Below the pieces are notes generated by a model that saw nothing but the letters and a program-made list of their open reading frames with translations, was not told where the DNA came from and did not search any database. From Planctomycetota bacterium (GTDB lineage: Bacteria > Planctomycetota > Planctomycetia > Pirellulales > Lacipirellulaceae), in NCBI GenBank assembly GCA_029259975.1, contig JAJDEE010000341.1:1-6763 (forward strand): a DNA stretch of 6,763 bases, given 5' to 3'. Positions 1-6,121 of this stretch are shown here, piece by piece (the stretch's first letter is position 1; each line of letters starts with the position of its first letter). Both the position numbers and the translations under genes were made by a program.

Positions 1-92
1 GGTCGGGAGTCGCCGCTCGGATACATTCGTCGATCGCCCGCTTCAATCGCCGCATGGCTGTGGTTGGTCGGGAGTCGCCGCTCGGATACATT
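1..92 (+). CRISPR. 3' end of a type II-C CRISPR array (partial)
   Basis: Two copies of one repeat are visible. Positions 1-27 are the last 27 nt of a copy cut by the window edge, and 57-92 is a complete 36-nt copy that starts GCTGTGGTTG and ends CTCGGATACATT. The 27 shared bases are identical. They enclose a 29-nt spacer (28-56), giving a 65-nt period typical of type II arrays. The repeat start at 57 is supported because bases 57-66 pair with the tracrRNA lower stem. The tracrRNA anti-repeat is complementary to the plus-strand repeat, so crRNAs are read rightward and 57-92 is the last repeat; more of the array must lie to the left. No further intact repeat follows before cas2. I see no match for the spacer elsewhere in the window. 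Confidence 0.93.
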
Positions 93-144
93 TGGTTGAC
101 CCCTAAACCTTGCCGCTGGTTGGAGTTGCGACGAAAGAACAGCA

Positions 145-474
145 CTAAAACAGGAGCATTTGGTCGGGGGTTTGCTCGGTGGGCACCCGTTTTTTTCCAT
201 AAAAAACCTGCATTTTGCCAAATTGGCGATCGGTGATCGCCATAAAGCGGACTTGGCCGGCGTTGGGCAGTATCTTGCTGAGATGGTGCCGGTGGACGTT
301 GCTCGCCTCTTCGCTGGTGCAGTAGCGGGCGTAGACCGAGTATTGCAGCATCGTAAAGCCGCGTCGGAGCAGCGTTTTGCGAAACTGGGTGTACGCTTTG
401 CGCGCCGGTTTGGTTTTGACCGGCAAATCAAACATGGCAACCAACCACATAGCACGGTACTTTGAGAGAGACAT
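145..474 (-). CDS. cas2: CRISPR-associated endoribonuclease Cas2
   Basis: This is a 109-aa Cas2, the small ferredoxin-fold subunit that bridges two Cas1 dimers in the spacer integration complex. The N-terminal strand carries the family motif AMFDLPV with the conserved Asp at D16. An arginine-rich helix follows (about residues 25-38), then a strand reading LQYSVYARY. The C-terminal part, with QVFYGKK and a final Leu-Leu-Phe, resembles type II Cas2 proteins. Length is normal for the family. It starts 15 nt after the cas9 stop on the same strand, so the two genes are probably co-transcribed. Only a weak AAGG stands upstream of its ATG (486-489). Its 3' end faces the CRISPR array, 52 nt away. In type II systems Cas2 acts structurally in adaptation; any nuclease activity is unproven here. 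Confidence 0.95.
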   Translation of the reverse strand: MSLSKYRAMWLVAMFDLPVKTKPARKAYTQFRKTLLRRGFTMLQYSVYARYCTSEEASNVHRHHLSKILPNAGQVRFMAITDRQFGKMQVFYGKKRVPTEQTPDQMLLF

Positions 475-489
475 TGTCGGCCCAAACCT

Positions 490-3400
490 TCAGTCTCGGG
501 CAAGATGGATCCCTCCTAATGGGTCAACGGAGACCTTCCTCGCGTTTGATTTCCGGAGGCTGTTCACATTTGGAAAAATGCGTGCTCCGGTAACTCTCTT
601 ACCTTCCAGTTTAGCTGGGCGAGCGTCATAGTGTCGCACTAATTCTACTCGTTCGCCAGAAATCGTAGTAATTCGCCATAAAAGCAGCTCTTCGCCATTC
701 GTAATTTGCAGGTGCTCGCCTGTTGCGAGGCTGAAACAAAAAACTTTGCCCTGGCTGTGATTTTGCTGAATAATCGGCTCGCCAGCGCGGTGGCGGCGGA
801 CCGCCTCGAACTGCGAGACGATGTGGCCTTCCCATTTTTTGTGTTTCCCCTCTTTGTCGAGGACCGCGACGATTTCCATGTGGTGGTTGTCGCCCGGGCA
901 GACGCGGCGCAGTCGCGAGCCTTTGCCGACTTCGATCGTGCTGTCGGCTTTTCGGATGCGGGCGGAGTGGATGGGGATGAGGCGTCCGTCTTTGGCGGTG
1001 AGATACGGGTGGTTGTTGGGGTCGGCAAAGGCCTTTTTGGGGTCGCTGCCGATTTTGCCGAGTTTTTCTAGGACGGCTTCTCGGATGGCATTGTCGACAA
1101 TCGCCCCGACTTCGCCTCGCGACATTTTGGCTAGCGGCTTGCGAACGTGGTGAACTGTCTTAGTTTTGCCAGGTTTTTTGGGGTCGGCGATCTTTTGCGG
1201 CTTGCCGAGTATGGTGTCTTCGTGCAGTTTTCCGTTGAGCTTACGATTCACTCGCGACGATACGATGATGCCGTCCAGCACATCGCCCAGCTCATTCCAC
1301 TCAAAACCTTCCCACGGTGGCGGCATGTCGGCGAGCAGGTCGCGGGCAAAGTACGATTCGGCGCGGGCGGCGGCGTCGTTGGCGGCTTTGACCGTAGCAG
1401 GGTCGGAGACCGCGACCACAAAGGCGTCGATGGCGTGATGGCGGTGATCGGCGCGGTCTTTTTGGTGCGGATCGTCAGGGTCGCCGACGAGTTGGTTGAG
1501 ATTCCAGGCCCGTCGAAGCATTGCGGTCAGCCGACCGGGCGAAGCTTGGATTCGCAGCTTTCCGCCCTTGTCGCTTCGACCGCCATAGAGTGTGGCGAGG
1601 TAGTCGGCGGCCGATCGCGAAAGATAGCGGGTGTCGCTGAGCTGGCGGTTCGCAAAATCTTCGGCGTCGGGCAGTATCTCGGTTTGAAAGAGCTGCAATT
1701 TCCGCTTGGCCGTTTTGCCCTGGAAGTGGCGGACCCTTTCGAGCATTTCGTCCCAGCGGTCGGTCGATCCGTAAACCTCGAAGGGCGTGCCATTCTTTTT
1801 GATGTGGCGATTTTCGTCGTTAAAGCACAGCGTTTTGTTCGCGTAAGAATTGTCGAGACTGCGACTGTAGGGGATGATGTGCTCGACGTCGAACTGCGCG
1901 TTGTCGCCGATGAGCGTGCCCATCTCGATACCTTTGCCCGTGAACGGGCACACCCAATTGCATTCGTCGGCGAGGCGAAGTTTAAGAATGTAGTGCGGGG
2001 AGTCGTACTTAGCCCCCATTTTTTCCAACAGTCTTTTCTTGGCATTATCGCGAGACTTGGTATTTTGATCGCGTTGCTCGGTCATTCTTTGGCGATCTTT
2101 GCGTGAGCGCTTGAGGTCGCGGGCCAGCTCGATGCGGATGAGTACCGGCTTGCCATGTTTGGCGACCAGTGCATTGACCACCTTGCGTAGCTCGCCCATC
2201 ACGCGGGTAAGCGTCGGGTTGCGGACGGTGGGAGCAATCTCGGTGAATGGCGGCAAATAGTCGACTGCCTCTTGAGCCTCGAACGACTCGGGGTAAACGT
2301 CTTTGCGGGCTGTTGAGAAGGCGACCCATTCCTCCATCAGCGGGCGGAGCTTGTGGATCGCTCGTCGAGAGAGATTACCGTAGCCCGCTTCGAGCGAGAG
2401 GCTGGCAACGGCTACGGCCTGCTGTTCAGTAAGCTTCCAACGGTGCTGCAAGTGAGCAACAAGCGGCTCTTCGTCCTCGAAAGAAAGCACGCTATCGACC
2501 AAGTCGGTTTGGGCTGCTTCGTCGAGCGCGTGCCAATCGTCGCCCAGGGCCTTGGCAAACTTGCTGGCGGTGCGGTTGCCGAGCAGCTTTTTATCGCCTT
2601 CTTCCTCAAAATTAAACTCGTAGTTCCGACCGTAGGCTTTTGATTTTTTCATGCCGAGCAGCGTTTTTGTGGCTGCCCAGGAGATGTCACCTTGCGTCGA
2701 TAATTCGGTCAAAAGCTTGGTACGTTCCTCGCTTTCGAGCGAACGTAGCTCGCCGTCGGGGCAAAGAACTTTCATGTCGTTGACTCGTTGCAGTACGCGA
2801 AAATGTTGGTACGGCAAGCAGGCGGTTGGTGCGCGACGTTTGTACGGTTCGAGTTCGCAACGGCCGACTAGCCCACGTTGCGATTTGAGCGGACGTTGAT
2901 CAAAAATGGCGGCTTCGAGTCGTTCGCGCAGCTCGTCGGTGAGTTGCGAATGGTGCGCATCCTGGGCGAGCCAGATCGCCTCGAACTCGTCGCGGTACAT
3001 TTGCCGGGCGGTCCAGCGCTGACGGATGCGAATCTCTTCGGGGTCGAGGCCAGCAAAGTATTCGCCCAGCGTACGCGCGCTGGCTTGATCAATAGCAGCG
3101 GCGAGTTCGGAAATGCCCGTTTTGACTTTGCCACGTTCGTCTTCGTTCTCGCCACGGCCTGCTTTGAGGTTCGAGAGAAAACCGCGTCGTTGGGCAAGAT
3201 GATAAAGTGCGCGGCCGAGGGCATGGGCAGGCAGCGATTCGTCGAGTGCGCGGGCGCGAAGTGTGTAGGGCACTACGTGGGCACTGGTGTGATCGGTAAT
3301 GAGGTCTAGTTTGCTGACAAGCTTTTTGTCGAGATCGAGAAAAAGCTGGTGGCGAGCATCGTGGCCATCGTCCTCAGACGTGGGCAGCAGCTCGGCTTGC

Positions 3401-3678
3401 TGCAAAATGCGAAAAACTTTGCGCATCCGCCATTGCCTCCGCCAAGTGTTTCGACGCGGACCGCGTGCTTCGCGGCGCTGTTGCGATTTCGATTCGTCAC
3501 GGCCACGAGAGATATCGCCCTCGACGCCCGCCTCGAATCTTCGGATGCCGGCAGAATGAACTCGAACGGGCTGGTCTTTTTTGTCCAGTTCGACGACACA
3601 CCAGCCGACAGAAGCGCAACCGGCGTCGATGCCGAGTGAGTAACGAAGGGGATTAGGTAGAGTGGTCGTTTTTTTCAT
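490..3678 (-). CDS. cas9: CRISPR-associated endonuclease Cas9, compact type II-C
   Basis: This 1062-aa protein is an RNA-guided DNA endonuclease that cuts both strands of target DNA with crRNA and tracrRNA. RuvC-I is at the N-terminus (SLGIDAG, catalytic D18). An Arg-rich bridge helix spans about 55-90, followed by an alpha-helical REC lobe to about 500. RuvC-II has IRIELAR with E517. The HNH domain lies around 560-640, with DVEHIIPYS giving H600 as general base and N623 matching the family's metal-binding Asn. RuvC-III has HHAIDAF with H748 and D751. The WED/PAM-interacting C-terminus occupies roughly 800-1062. All expected catalytic residues are present and the frame is uninterrupted, so it should be active. 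Its length is in the compact II-C range, near that of Nme and Sau Cas9. A Cys pair (C573, C577) precedes HNH; zinc binding is possible but not shown. No clear Shine-Dalgarno precedes the ATG. The PAM cannot be read from sequence. Confidence 0.97.
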   Translation of the reverse strand: MKKTTTLPNPLRYSLGIDAGCASVGWCVVELDKKDQPVRVHSAGIRRFEAGVEGDISRGRDESKSQQRREARGPRRNTWRRQWRMRKVFRILQQAELLPTSEDDGHDARHQLFLDLDKKLVSKLDLITDHTSAHVVPYTLRARALDESLPAHALGRALYHLAQRRGFLSNLKAGRGENEDERGKVKTGISELAAAIDQASARTLGEYFAGLDPEEIRIRQRWTARQMYRDEFEAIWLAQDAHHSQLTDELRERLEAAIFDQRPLKSQRGLVGRCELEPYKRRAPTACLPYQHFRVLQRVNDMKVLCPDGELRSLESEERTKLLTELSTQGDISWAATKTLLGMKKSKAYGRNYEFNFEEEGDKKLLGNRTASKFAKALGDDWHALDEAAQTDLVDSVLSFEDEEPLVAHLQHRWKLTEQQAVAVASLSLEAGYGNLSRRAIHKLRPLMEEWVAFSTARKDVYPESFEAQEAVDYLPPFTEIAPTVRNPTLTRVMGELRKVVNALVAKHGKPVLIRIELARDLKRSRKDRQRMTEQRDQNTKSRDNAKKRLLEKMGAKYDSPHYILKLRLADECNWVCPFTGKGIEMGTLIGDNAQFDVEHIIPYSRSLDNSYANKTLCFNDENRHIKKNGTPFEVYGSTDRWDEMLERVRHFQGKTAKRKLQLFQTEILPDAEDFANRQLSDTRYLSRSAADYLATLYGGRSDKGGKLRIQASPGRLTAMLRRAWNLNQLVGDPDDPHQKDRADHRHHAIDAFVVAVSDPATVKAANDAAARAESYFARDLLADMPPPWEGFEWNELGDVLDGIIVSSRVNRKLNGKLHEDTILGKPQKIADPKKPGKTKTVHHVRKPLAKMSRGEVGAIVDNAIREAVLEKLGKIGSDPKKAFADPNNHPYLTAKDGRLIPIHSARIRKADSTIEVGKGSRLRRVCPGDNHHMEIVAVLDKEGKHKKWEGHIVSQFEAVRRHRAGEPIIQQNHSQGKVFCFSLATGEHLQITNGEELLLWRITTISGERVELVRHYDARPAKLEGKRVTGARIFPNVNSLRKSNARKVSVDPLGGIHLARD

Positions 3679-3705
3679 GTCTTTGAAAATGGTTCAAGAA
3701 ATGTG

Positions 3706-3733
3706 TTGACTCACGAAGACAAGCCTATATGAT
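3706..3733 (+). promoter_or_regulatory. tracrRNA promoter
   Basis: TTGACT at 3706-3711 (5 of 6 to the sigma-70 -35 consensus) and TATGAT at 3728-3733 (5 of 6 to the -10) are separated by 16 nt. Transcription would begin 7-8 nt downstream, at about 3740-3741, which is exactly where the anti-repeat begins. It sits in the cas9 5' leader region on the opposite strand. The -10 lies inside a small palindrome (CTAT-ATG-ATAG, 3725-3735), so the minus strand also shows a TATCAT box. I could not find a good minus-strand -35 to go with it. Confidence 0.75.
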
Positions 3734-3740
3734 AGCAAAC

Positions 3741-3853
3741 ATGTATCCGAGCGGCGATTGCCCCTAATCATAGTAAGGCTTTAGCACGCATGGCTCTGCG
3801 GCATGCTTCGGCATGAACGCAACCTTTTGACGCCTCCTTGCTGGGGCGTTTTT
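3741..3853 (+). ncRNA. tracrRNA, about 113 nt
   Basis: This is the trans-activating RNA that pairs with the crRNA repeat and holds the guide in Cas9. Bases 3741-3757 are perfectly complementary to repeat bases 75-91. After an internal loop, 3765-3774 pairs with repeat bases 57-66 (6 Watson-Crick and 4 G-U pairs), forming the lower stem. An AAGGCU segment follows (about 3775-3780), at the position and with wording like the nexus region of Neisseria-type tracrRNAs. A CATGC-TTCG-GCATG hairpin (3802-3815) has a stable UUCG tetraloop. The gene ends in an intrinsic terminator (3830-3853). Host RNase III is expected to process the long duplex. The exact 5' and 3' ends are predictions from promoter and terminator positions. 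Confidence 0.9.
3830..3853 (+). terminator. intrinsic terminator of the tracrRNA
   Basis: ACGCCTC (3830-3836) pairs with GGGGCGT (3843-3849) in a 7-bp stem with one G-U pair and a 6-nt loop, followed at once by a run of T (3849-3853). As in many tracrRNAs, the terminator stem probably also serves as the last structural hairpin held by Cas9. Confidence 0.8.
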
Positions 3854-4004
3854 CTATGCGCTGATGAACTTCTTGTCAATCCTGGGGTTTACCCTCTAGC
3901 TTTCTTTCTGGCAATTGGCTCGTCCCCGGTTTAGGCTTGAGTTGTTACTAGCGAAATTACCGTCACGGAGGGCTTTTTTCTTCTCTCTTCTGTGAGGTCC
4001 AACT
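3854..4004 (+). promoter_or_regulatory. cas1 leader region with ribosome binding site
   Basis: These 151 nt lie between the tracrRNA terminator and cas1. The only firm element is GAGG at 3994-3997, 7 nt before a GTG codon at 4005, which decides the cas1 start. A separate cas1 promoter is expected because the tracrRNA terminator lies upstream, but I see no convincing -35/-10 pair. Low-level read-through from the tracrRNA promoter is the alternative. No ORF or repeat copy is seen here. Confidence 0.5.
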
Positions 4005-4898
4005 GTGATCAAGAGAACGCTTGAAATTTCGCGTGAGCCAGCCCATCTTTCGGTGCGCAATCGGCAGTTGCTGTTGAAACGTAATGGCGAATTGGTCGGC
4101 AGCGTACCGTGCGAGGATATCGGCGTGGTAATGGTCGACCATCCGCAGACGACTTATACGCACGCCGCTTTGGCGACCTTAGCTGAAAGCGATGCTGCGG
4201 TGGTGATCTGTGGAAGCGATCATCTGCCGACGGCGATGCTGCTACCGTTGGCAGATCATTCACAAGTAGTGTGGCGTCTGAAAGATCAACTGAACGCGAG
4301 TTTGCCGCTTTGCAAGAATCTTTGGAAACAAGTTGTTGTGGCAAAAATTCACGCGCAAGCGCGAAACCTTCCTCCAGAACGACCAGGACATAAAAAGTTA
4401 TTGGCGTTGGCTAGCCAAGTTCGATCGGGTGACCCACAGAATGTCGAGGCGCAGGCGGCAAAAGTCTATTGGGCCAATTGGTTGTGGCAGGAGTCTTTCC
4501 GCAGAGACCGCGAGCAACCCGGGATCAACGCTTTTTTGAACTATGGCTATGCTGTGGTAAGGGCAGCCGTTGCGCGGGCGATTGTGTCAGCGGGGCTGAT
4601 GCCAAGCTTGGGGGTGCATCATCGTAATCGTTCGAACGCCTTCTGCTTGGCCGACGATCTGATGGAACCGTTTCGACCGTTGGTCGATGACCGCGTGCGC
4701 GAGATGCATCGGCAGGGATACGAAACGCTGAATCAAGAAGCGAAGGGGGAGTTACTCGAAGTGTTGACCGAGACGATGCAGTTGGTCGAGCAGACGGGGC
4801 CGTTGATGGTGATGCTCCATCGGCTGGTAGCGTCGTTAGTGCGTTGCTATGCAGGCGAGCAGAAACAATTGGAAATACCAGTACGCGTTGAAAGTTGA
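4005..4898 (+). CDS. cas1: CRISPR-associated endonuclease/integrase Cas1 (type II)
   Basis: This 297-aa Cas1 is the metal-dependent integrase that, with Cas2, inserts new spacers into the array. The N-terminal beta-rich domain (about 1-100) opens with the type II wording LEISREPAHLSVRNRQL. The alpha-helical catalytic domain carries the expected triad: E148 in NVEAQAAKVYW, H205 in LGVHHRN, and E221 in LADDLMEPFRP, with acidic D217 and D218 beside it. Length is normal and the frame is intact. The start is GTG with a GAGG site 7 nt upstream. It reads divergently from cas9-cas2 and lies beyond the tracrRNA, whereas II-C loci usually have cas1 between cas9 and cas2 in the same direction. Adaptation in type II systems often also needs Cas9; no csn2 or cas4 is seen in the window. 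Confidence 0.96.
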   Translation: MIKRTLEISREPAHLSVRNRQLLLKRNGELVGSVPCEDIGVVMVDHPQTTYTHAALATLAESDAAVVICGSDHLPTAMLLPLADHSQVVWRLKDQLNASLPLCKNLWKQVVVAKIHAQARNLPPERPGHKKLLALASQVRSGDPQNVEAQAAKVYWANWLWQESFRRDREQPGINAFLNYGYAVVRAAVARAIVSAGLMPSLGVHHRNRSNAFCLADDLMEPFRPLVDDRVREMHRQGYETLNQEAKGELLEVLTETMQLVEQTGPLMVMLHRLVASLVRCYAGEQKQLEIPVRVES

Positions 4899-4974
4899 AA
4901 ATTCTCGCCCCTAGCTTCTCAGCGCTCAAGCCTATACATTGCCATTGTGATTGGGTTTGTTTGTTTTTCCATAT

Positions 4975-4982
4975 GGAGAAGG
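4975..4982 (+). promoter_or_regulatory. ribosome binding site of the DinB-fold gene
   Basis: GGAGAAGG stands 8 nt before the ATG at 4991 and favours that start. An in-frame ATG at 4973 would overlap this site and has only T-rich sequence before it. An in-frame TTG at 4895 overlaps the cas1 end and encodes a segment with no family resemblance. Confidence 0.7.
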
Positions 4983-4990
4983 CAAGAGCG

Positions 4991-5482
4991 ATGAATACAC
5001 AGGATGCTATTGGCGCAACGCTTGGTACGAGTTCGATGATATTGAACAGTTATTTCAGCGATCTGACCGATGCAGAGTTGATGACGCTGCCGGCGGAAGG
5101 TTGTAACCACCTGGCTTGGCAGTTGGGGCATTTGATCGCCTCGGAGTGTAATTTATTGGAGATGCTTGCACCTGGCTCGGCGGCAACATTGCCCGAAGGG
5201 TTTGCAGAGCAGCACGATAAGGAACATGCTGGCGACGACGAGGCGTCGAAGTTTTGCACGAAGCAAGAATACCTCGACCTGTTTGAGAAAGTGCATGCAG
5301 CCACGACGGCGGCGCTAGCCAAGTTTTCGGACGCCGATCTCGATAAGCCTGGCCCAGAAGATTTCGCAAACTTTTGCCCGACTGTGGGCCATGTTTTTAT
5401 CCTAATCGCGACGCACGGCATGATGCATGCGGGGCAATTCGTGCCTGCTAGGCGTAAGCTGGGCAAGCCAGTGCTGTTCTAA
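4991..5482 (+). CDS. DinB/YfiT-fold putative metal-dependent protein
   Basis: This 163-aa protein belongs to the DinB superfamily of four-helix-bundle proteins that bind a divalent metal through three histidines. The likely ligands are H47 (in NHLAWQLGHLI), H142 and H146 (HGMMHAGQF near the C-terminus), spaced as the family expects. Despite the name it is unrelated to DNA polymerase IV. Members act as thiol-dependent transferases or isomerases or have no known role, so the substrate here is unknown. The conserved GHL and HAGQ wording is typical of the DinB proteins that are abundant in planctomycetes and other soil or marine bacteria. It lies 92 nt after cas1 on the same strand with no clear terminator between, so read-through is possible. 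A role in CRISPR defence is not supported; it most likely marks the start of the host backbone. Confidence 0.82.
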   Translation: MNTQDAIGATLGTSSMILNSYFSDLTDAELMTLPAEGCNHLAWQLGHLIASECNLLEMLAPGSAATLPEGFAEQHDKEHAGDDEASKFCTKQEYLDLFEKVHAATTAALAKFSDADLDKPGPEDFANFCPTVGHVFILIATHGMMHAGQFVPARRKLGKPVLF

Positions 5483-5546
5483 CAGCCGTGTTCTCGGTGA
5501 TTTAGGACTTTTTTTGTCGATTTTTTGGCGATTATCAAGATATTGT

Positions 5547-5574
5547 TTGCCGATAGTCGCAAATCGGCTACAAT
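5547..5574 (+). promoter_or_regulatory. probable promoter of the cold-shock gene, with an inverted repeat
   Basis: TTGCCG (5547-5552) and TACAAT (5569-5574, 5 of 6 to the -10 consensus) are spaced by 16 nt, pointing to a start near 5581. The spacer is framed by a perfect 6-bp inverted repeat, GCCGAT (5549-5554) and ATCGGC (5563-5568), which could be an operator or chance. Transcription from here would place the 5584-5626 hairpin at the very 5' end of the cold-shock mRNA. Confidence 0.5.
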
Positions 5575-5583
5575 CGATCGCAA

Positions 5584-5643
5584 ATAGGGCGAGTCGTCTG
5601 AAGATGTTTGTTTCAGACAACCCTATGGTTTTTTCTTTTTTTT
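5584..5643 (+). promoter_or_regulatory. terminator-like hairpin and U-tract in the cold-shock mRNA leader
   Basis: ATAGGG (5584-5589) pairs with CCCTAT (5621-5626). Above it, after a 4-nt left-side bulge, 5594-5602 pairs with 5612-5620 with one mismatch, closing a 9-nt loop. Fourteen T and one C follow at 5629-5643. This has the form of an intrinsic terminator, yet it lies after the likely promoter and only 14 nt before the start codon. It may be an attenuator or a temperature-responsive leader. The alternative is that it ends transcription from upstream and the true cold-shock promoter is elsewhere. Confidence 0.6.
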
Positions 5644-5657
5644 AGGGATGCGTTTCA

Positions 5658-5855
5658 ATGGCTGAAGGTACGATCAAGCGACTCACGGACAAAGGTTTTG
5701 GGTTCATCGACACGGGAACCAATCAAGACATGTTTTTTCACTCGTCCAACGTAGAAGGGGCTCGTTACGACGAACTTCGCGAAGGCCAACGAGTGACTTA
5801 CACCGAGGGTCAAGGACCGAAGGGTCCACGCGCTGAGAATGTCACACCTGCTTAA
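5658..5855 (+). CDS. cold-shock domain protein (CspA family)
   Basis: This 65-aa single-domain cold-shock protein is an OB-fold binder of single-stranded RNA and DNA that acts as an RNA chaperone in the cytoplasm. RNP1 is KGFGFI (residues 12-17) and RNP2 is DMFFHSS (24-30), both with the aromatic residues that stack on bases. The N-terminus reads MAEGTIKRLTDKG, lacking the Trp of the usual VKWFN segment of enterobacterial CspA; that variant is common in planctomycete and cyanobacterial RNA-binding homologues. An AGGGA at 5644-5648 lies 9 nt before the ATG and supports this start. The long, structured leader suggests post-transcriptional control. It has its own promoter candidate and its own downstream terminator, so it is probably monocistronic. 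Confidence 0.95.
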   Translation: MAEGTIKRLTDKGFGFIDTGTNQDMFFHSSNVEGARYDELREGQRVTYTEGQGPKGPRAENVTPA

Positions 5856-5945
5856 TTGTGTGTGACGACATAATCAGCGTCAAAGTAGTAATCACCGCCA
5901 AACTAATCGAATGACGCGTGTTTACAGAGACGTAATTGACACACG

Positions 5946-5974
5946 GAAGCCGGCGAGCAATCGTCGGCTTCTTT
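5946..5974 (+). terminator. intrinsic terminator after the cold-shock gene
   Basis: GAAGCCGGCGA (5946-5956) pairs along all 11 positions with TCGTCGGCTTC (5961-5971), with one G-U pair, around a GCAA tetraloop of the stable GNRA class. A short T run follows (5972-5974). It lies about 90 nt after the cold-shock stop. The stem is strong but the T run is short, so efficiency is uncertain. Confidence 0.7.
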
Positions 5975-6074
5975 GCGTTACGGCTCGTTCTTTGCGTTAT
6001 CGATCGAAAAACGCAAACACCACGACAGAATTGTCAGCATTATCAGCTCTTTACTGGCCGTTCGTCGCGTTGAT

Positions 6075-6098
6075 GTCTCTATCGTCGTCTCTATCGTC
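6075..6098 (+). repeat. tandem 12-bp duplication
   Basis: The 12-mer GTCTCTATCGTC occurs twice back to back (6075-6086 and 6087-6098) in the non-coding gap between the cold-shock terminator and the GH94-like gene. It looks like a simple slippage duplication. Apart from the cold-shock terminator and this repeat I see nothing else in 5856-6121. Confidence 0.8.
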
Positions 6099-6121
6099 GC
6101 TTGGATGAATTACGTGAGTCA

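Noticed and set aside
93..114. Idea that sequence after the last repeat is a regulatory guide aimed at the cas9 promoter
   Set aside because: In type II the guide lies 5' of its repeat, and the match to the cas9-tracrRNA gap is only about six bases (GTTGAC).
115..131. A segment resembling the start of a degenerate repeat (GCTGGTTGGAGTTGCGA) after the last repeat
   Set aside because: It shares only short words with the repeat, needs gaps to align, and is 22 nt from the last repeat rather than about 29; it could be chance.
1147..2106. A 319-codon plus-strand open frame
   Set aside because: It lies wholly antisense to cas9 and has low-complexity composition typical of a shadow frame; the cas9 frame carries the catalytic motifs.
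4895..4990. TTG start at 4895 overlapping the cas1 stop and extending the DinB-fold protein by 32 residues
   Set aside because: The extension has no family resemblance, and a good ribosome binding site (GGAGAAGG) points to the ATG at 4991.
5483..5530. Possible terminator after the DinB-fold gene
   Set aside because: There are T runs, but the only stem nearby (GCCG with CGGT) is four pairs, too weak to call.
5911..6108. A 65-codon plus-strand open frame after the cold-shock gene
   Set aside because: It runs through the terminator hairpin and the tandem 12-bp duplication, lacks a ribosome binding site and shows no recognisable domain.
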